Below are positions 60,501 to 64,000 of a DNA stretch of 64,000 nucleotides, in pieces (the first letter of the stretch is position 1; the number at the start of each line of letters is the position of its first letter). The notes under the pieces are model-generated. The model did no database searches. It was not told the origin of the DNA and saw only the letters and a list, made by a program, of their open reading frames with translations. Source of the stretch: Hungatella sp. UBA4396 (lineage in GTDB: Bacteria; Bacillota; Clostridia; Lachnospirales; Lachnospiraceae); the NCBI GenBank assembly GCA_002389905.1, contig DGRE01000068.1, positions 1 to 64,000 of the forward strand, given 5' to 3'. The position numbers and the translations under genes were made by a program.

Positions 60501-61616
60501 ATGACAAGCAATCCGAAATGCTCTGCCTTCTTCTTGTCCTGCCCGGACAAGAATCAGATTCTCAAGCAGGCAAAAGCAGCTCTTGACGCCCCTATACCCC
60601 ACATCACAGATGCAATCTGTCCTCAAAGTCCCGGCTCTGTCCACGACTACTGTTCCAACGGGGATTACTGGTGGCCTGACCCGGCATCCCCGGACGGCCT
60701 TCCCTATATCCGCCGGGATGGAGAATCCAACCCGGACAACTTCCATGAGCACCGACGGCTGCTGCGCCGGATGGGCGATCTGGTTGTATCTCTTTCCTCC
60801 GCCTACTCCCTGACAAAGGAAGAGCGGTTTGCCCGGCAGGCAGTTACGGTGCTGAAGGAATTCTTTCTGGATGAGGACACGAAAATGAACCCTCATCTTT
60901 CTTATGCCCAATCCATTCCAGGGATATGTACCGGGAGGGGAATCGGTATTATTGACACCATACATCTGGCGGATATTCCCTATGCCTTTCAGGCTTTGTG
61001 TAAAAGTCCGTCTGTTACAGAAGAAATCCGGCATGGGATGAAGGATTGGTTTGCACAGTATCTGGGATGGATGCTCACAAGCGAAAACGGAATCGAGGAA
61101 ATGAATACCAGTAATAATCACAGCGTCTGTTTCTTTATGCAGGCCGCCGTATTTTCCTTGTTTACGGGTAATGAATTGCTGGCTGGTCTTTGCCGCAGGC
61201 ATTATAAGGAGGTGCTGTTAAAGCAGATGGAGGTCAATGGGGCGTTTCCCCGGGAGCTGGGGCGAACCAAGCCATACAATTATTCTATATTTATCGTAGA
61301 TAACTTAGCCGCCATCTGCCAGGCTTTGTCCACACCGGAGGACAATCTGTGGGAATATGAGGACTCTGACGGAAGAAGTATGAAAAAGGCGGTGTCCTTC
61401 CTGCTTCCCTATTTGCTGGATAAATCCCTCTGGCCCTATCCTCCGGATGTCATGCATTTTGACGCATTTCCGGCCCGGGCTTCTTTTATGATGTTTGCCG
61501 GATACCGGCTGGGAATTCCCCAACTGGTTAAGCTGTATGAGCAGCTTCCCTTTGAATCAGATAATGAGGAAGCCAGGAGAAATGCGGCTGTCAGGCAGCC
61601 GTTTTTGTGGATGTAA
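60501..61616 (+). CDS. Alginate-lyase-family protein (intracellular)
   Basis: 371 residues with the Alginate_lyase (PF05426) alpha/alpha-toroid motifs: NGDYWWPDPASPDGLPYIRRDG, AYSLTKEERFARQAVTVLKEFFLD and EMNTSNNHSVCFFMQAAVFSLF (the NNH segment). The C-terminal KPYNYSIFIVDNLAAICQAL also fits. No signal peptide, so it acts on imported oligosaccharide. Start at 60501 with GAGGTG eight bases upstream; ATG at 60456 lacks a site. Divergent from the AraC-type gene. True substrate (uronate glycan, perhaps not alginate) is unknown. Confidence 0.85.
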   Translation: MTSNPKCSAFFLSCPDKNQILKQAKAALDAPIPHITDAICPQSPGSVHDYCSNGDYWWPDPASPDGLPYIRRDGESNPDNFHEHRRLLRRMGDLVVSLSSAYSLTKEERFARQAVTVLKEFFLDEDTKMNPHLSYAQSIPGICTGRGIGIIDTIHLADIPYAFQALCKSPSVTEEIRHGMKDWFAQYLGWMLTSENGIEEMNTSNNHSVCFFMQAAVFSLFTGNELLAGLCRRHYKEVLLKQMEVNGAFPRELGRTKPYNYSIFIVDNLAAICQALSTPEDNLWEYEDSDGRSMKKAVSFLLPYLLDKSLWPYPPDVMHFDAFPARASFMMFAGYRLGIPQLVKLYEQLPFESDNEEARRNAAVRQPFLWM

Positions 61617-61657
61617 TCGGAATTTTAATTGGGTGTAATGTGAACAATCACATCCGC

Positions 61658-61700
61658 AAACGGGTGCTGTCCCACAATCCTTGACAGCACCCGTTTTAGT
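61658..61700 (+). terminator. Terminator after the lyase-family gene
   Basis: Perfect 14-base arms AAACGGGTGCTGTC and GACAGCACCCGTTT around 11 bases, ending in TTTT. Confidence 0.88.
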
Positions 61701-61762
61701 ATTCTCATATACTTTCAATATCAAATATATCATCAAAACTGGCTTCGTGTTAAGTTCTATTA

Positions 61763-62029
61763 TTATTTGATTTTCCCATTTATAATGGCATCTGCCTTTT
61801 CATAATCTATCTTTTTAACATATATAATATATTCGTATGCCAACTGTAAATTTTCTCCAAATGTCCCCGTTCTCGCTCTGGAACCCGCACTAAAGGGGGA
61901 CGGACTTCTTCTATTAATTACTTTGCATGAATAGGGAATATGATATTGTGCCATTAATTCCCGCACCTTAACCTGCGTTTTCATATCAAATGTACTAGTC
62001 AATATTTTGCGGTTAAATATCGTAATCAT
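61763..62029 (-). CDS. Small hypothetical protein
   Basis: 88 residues beginning MITIFNRKILTSTFDMKTQ, with VRELMAQYHIPYSCKVINR and YIIYVKKIDYEKADAIING. The alternation of beta strands and one helix suggests a ferredoxin-like or DUF2007-type fold that takes a flexible linker (SPSPFSAGSRARTGTFG). AAGGAGG precedes the ATG. I cannot assign a function. Stands alone between the lyase gene and an AraC regulator. Confidence 0.6.
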   Translation of the reverse strand: MITIFNRKILTSTFDMKTQVKVRELMAQYHIPYSCKVINRRSPSPFSAGSRARTGTFGENLQLAYEYIIYVKKIDYEKADAIINGKIK

Positions 62030-62117
62030 TCTTGAGCCGCCTCCTTATTCTTTTTAATATCATAATACATGAAAAGCCAGCGACTATCAATAAACAATCT
62101 TAATGAATTACCCTTTG

Positions 62118-62225
62118 TTATCCTCTGATTTCAAACAATATAACCTTGCCGCCCCAAAAGCTATAAGGCATTGGGGAAGGAATAATCTGTACTTTCTCTA
62201 TTTGTTGCCACAAACTAATCTTCCG
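62118..62225 (-). pseudogene. Possible C-terminal gene remnant
   Basis: The minus-strand frame RKISLWQQIEKVQIIPSPMP, then YSFWGGKVILFEIRG and a stop, reads like the end of a real protein. There is no convincing start: the upstream part is low-complexity and runs into the AraC start. The rest of the 302-base gap shows nothing else. Weak evidence. Confidence 0.25.
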
Positions 62226-62331
62226 TTTATAATATGAGTTATAATATGAATAAGAGCAAGTAAAATCAAGTAATAATCTCTCTATTTTTTTATAATAAAT
62301 ATAGGGTGGTTGAAATGAGGTAAACAGGCGC

Positions 62332-63297
62332 ATGTATGAGTGGCAAAAGCAAATTCAAATAATCGTTGATGAAATTGACAAGTGTATTAAAAATTATAAC
62401 GATGAAGCCTTGACACTACGCGTTCTTTCTCACAGGCTGGGTTATTCCGAATTTTATACAACGAGAAAGTTCAAAGAAATATCGGGTATGCAATTTAGGG
62501 ATTATCTTCGGCATAGAAAATTAGCCTTTGCACTAAAAGAAATTAGGGATAGTGAAAAAAGCCTTTTATATATTGCTTTTGATTATGGTTTTTCATCACA
62601 TGAAGCTTTTACCAGAGCTTTCAAGAGAACATATGGTATAACTCCAAGTGAATACCGAAAAAATCCTAAGCCCGTGGTTCTTCGTACAAAAATAAACCCT
62701 TTTGACCGCTACTTTTTAGGATTGGGAGAGATTGGAATGATGAAATCCGTGGATGATGTTAAAATTTATTTTGTAACCATTCCCAAACACAAATTTTTGC
62801 ACATTAAGAATTATGAAAGTAATGGGTATTGGGATTTTTGGGAAAAACAAAGTCTTATTCCAGGACAGGATTGCGAAACAATTTGCGGTCTGCTGGATAG
62901 TATCAAGGGCAAATTGGATGATGATGGCGGGATCGAATGTAACAGCGGCAGTGGTCAGATTATGGCCTACATTAACGATCCAAACGGAAGACTCTGCGAT
63001 TGGGGTATTCCACGTACAGAGTGTTATGGTGTACGGCTTCCTTTTGATTATAAAGGTGAAATACCACCACAAATGCTCATGATTGATGTTCCCGGAGCCG
63101 AGTATATTGTTTTTGAACATGGTGCATTCGATTATGAGCAGGAAAATCGTAGTGTGGAAGAAAAAATTGAAGAGGCAATGGCAACCTTTGATTTTGCAAG
63201 CACTGGTTACTGCTTTGATACTTCCCCCGGTAGAATCATTTACCTTTATCATGATCCGGAACGATTTTTTAAGTATATCAGGCCAGTACGGAAGTAA
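62332..63297 (+). CDS. AraC-family regulator with GyrI-like effector domain
   Basis: 321 residues. N-terminal AraC double helix-turn-helix (LRVLSHRLGYSEFYTTRKFKEISG, IAFDYGFSSHEAFTRAFKRTYGITPSEYRK, residues 25-120), then a GyrI-like ligand domain (KIYFVTIPKHKFLHIKNYES...GAEYIVFEHGAFDYE). This is the order of Rob/BmrR-like multidrug sensors of the AraC type. Start is weakly supported (GAGG 11 bases upstream). Regulated genes unknown; the next gene may be one. Confidence 0.87.
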   Translation: MYEWQKQIQIIVDEIDKCIKNYNDEALTLRVLSHRLGYSEFYTTRKFKEISGMQFRDYLRHRKLAFALKEIRDSEKSLLYIAFDYGFSSHEAFTRAFKRTYGITPSEYRKNPKPVVLRTKINPFDRYFLGLGEIGMMKSVDDVKIYFVTIPKHKFLHIKNYESNGYWDFWEKQSLIPGQDCETICGLLDSIKGKLDDDGGIECNSGSGQIMAYINDPNGRLCDWGIPRTECYGVRLPFDYKGEIPPQMLMIDVPGAEYIVFEHGAFDYEQENRSVEEKIEEAMATFDFASTGYCFDTSPGRIIYLYHDPERFFKYIRPVRK

Positions 63298-63540
63298 ATA
63301 AAATTAAAGCTGTGATATAATTTTGCAGCTGTATTTGCCGGACTATCATTAATAACCACCGGATGAATTGGATAGCAAAACAAATTTTCTTTATTTAATG
63401 GGATGTTGGCATTGGCATATCCAAACTCGGGCAGTGTTAATGCATCCTCTGTTATCTTCTGACTTCTTGTAATATAATGATATTGTAAATAGCATAAAAG
63501 CATTGATAATAAACACATAGAAATCAAAAGGAGCAAGAAG
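63298..63540. other. Spacer with weak minus-strand coding look
   Basis: 243 bases between two plus-strand genes. A minus-strand frame (SQKITEDALTLPEFGYANAN...) runs through it, but it continues antisense into the next gene and has no ribosome site at a sensible start. No terminator with a T-run is seen. Confidence 0.35.
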
Positions 63541-63990
63541 ATGCGTAAATCTAAAATAGGAAAAATTATAGGGATTGCATTTGCACTACTGTTGGTGTGT
63601 GGCATTGTCTCAATTTCTCTGGTAAATAATTACAGCGCAGTTAAGATAAGTAAAGAATTGCGTGAATTACCTTTGCCAGAGGGAACAGAATTGATAGAAT
63701 CTGTTTCAAAGGCAGGCAAGCTGGTTGGAAACGGAAATGGGATGCAGTTTTTGGGAGCAATGTTAATTAAAAGTACCTTATCCATTGAGGAGCTTGATAA
63801 CTACTATGCAGATTATCGGAAAAATGATTGGGACTGTATTGTTGAAAAGCAGGAAGGGAAGACCATTGATGTAATTGAACATGGAACTCTTGAATTTTCG
63901 GAAGAAATCCAAGGTAGTGGCTATTATGTTGTCTATTCATGGGGAAGCGGTATTAAGTTATTTGAGGAATTGGATATTCGGGGGCATTGA
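63541..63990 (+). CDS. Hypothetical membrane-anchored protein
   Basis: 149 residues: one N-terminal membrane helix (IIGIAFALLLVCGIVSISLV, about residues 9-28) and a small extracellular alpha/beta domain (LPLPEGTELIESVSKAGKLVGNGNGMQFLGAMLIKS...SIEELDNYYADYRKNDWDCIVEKQEG). This resembles small Firmicute proteins annotated only as hypothetical. AAAGGAG precedes the ATG. Complete just before the window edge. Confidence 0.7.
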   Translation: MRKSKIGKIIGIAFALLLVCGIVSISLVNNYSAVKISKELRELPLPEGTELIESVSKAGKLVGNGNGMQFLGAMLIKSTLSIEELDNYYADYRKNDWDCIVEKQEGKTIDVIEHGTLEFSEEIQGSGYYVVYSWGSGIKLFEELDIRGH

Positions 63991-64000
63991 TATCGTTTAA

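Noticed and set aside
60441..61202. 253-residue minus-strand open frame opposite the lyase-family gene
   Set aside because: Shadow of the plus-strand gene, which has recognisable motifs and a ribosome site.
63249..63605. 118-residue minus-strand frame between the last two genes
   Set aside because: Runs antisense into a gene with a better start and ribosome site; possible remnant but unsupported.

Overview
The window looks like the chromosome of a Gram-positive, flagellated anaerobe of the Lachnospiraceae (Clostridium/Lacrimispora/Enterocloster type). This is inferred from strong AGGAGG ribosome sites, sigma-A promoters with 17-base spacers, a CsrA-flagellin pair, a PTS-dependent dihydroxyacetone kinase, a GlpP antiterminator, a CbiMNQO cobalt importer under a cobalamin riboswitch, and CUT1 sugar ABC operons. 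No rRNA, tRNA or CRISPR array was found. Most of the window is ordinary core sequence; about 21.6-27.2 kb is a more AT-rich accessory patch.

Layout: 0-3.5 kb, TRAP transporter (dctQ, dctM, a YcxB-like gene, dctP). 3.4-8.4 kb, a P-type Ca2+ ATPase divergent from luxS, then a D-2-hydroxyacid dehydrogenase and a thioredoxin-fold protein. 8.5-14.1 kb, a glycerol/dihydroxyacetone operon: a leader attenuator, glpP, glpK, glpF, a small acidic protein with three Cys repeats, then dhaK-dhaL-dhaM. 14.1-18.7 kb (minus), a GH13 homologue that has lost its catalytic residues, a Uup-like ABC-F protein and exonuclease III. 18.8-21.6 kb, a purine-salvage unit (deaminase, NCS2 permease, GntR/UTRA regulator).

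21.6-27.2 kb is the accessory patch. A polymorphic-toxin remnant and its probable immunity gene are split by an intact IS21-family element (22240-24998) with about 50-base inverted ends and a 6-base target duplication. Deleting the element and one repeat copy restores the toxin frame exactly. Two small exported proteins and a BlaI-type repressor with two palindromic operators follow. 27.2-30.6 kb holds the cobalt ECF transporter in the unusual order cbiQ-cbiO-[riboswitch]-cbiM-cbiN. 30.6-40 kb (mostly minus) has a YbiT-type ABC-F protein, a lipoprotein, an amino-acid ABC transporter, a tail-anchored protein of unknown function, pyrC, an MBL-fold protein and a tiny lipoprotein. 40.2-42.6 kb has a nitroreductase, a zinc-ribbon protein and an Rrf2 regulator with an FMN reductase.

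42.8-46.3 kb carries flagellin, csrA, a tyrosine recombinase and a DUF378 protein. 46.3-50.2 kb is a three-gene LRR-VWA-MoxR operon, followed by larE. 51.3-61.6 kb is a uronate-glycan locus: a membrane AraC regulator, a CUT1 ABC transporter, GH88 and DUF2264 on the minus strand, and an alginate-lyase-family protein on the plus strand. The last 2.4 kb has a small hypothetical gene, an AraC/GyrI-like regulator and a membrane-anchored protein.

The strongest candidates for something undescribed are the Cys-repeat protein inside the glycerol operon (11725-11946), the inactive GH13 homologue (14154-16016) and the LRR-VWA-MoxR operon (46340-50233). Family names come from reading the sequence; no database search was run.
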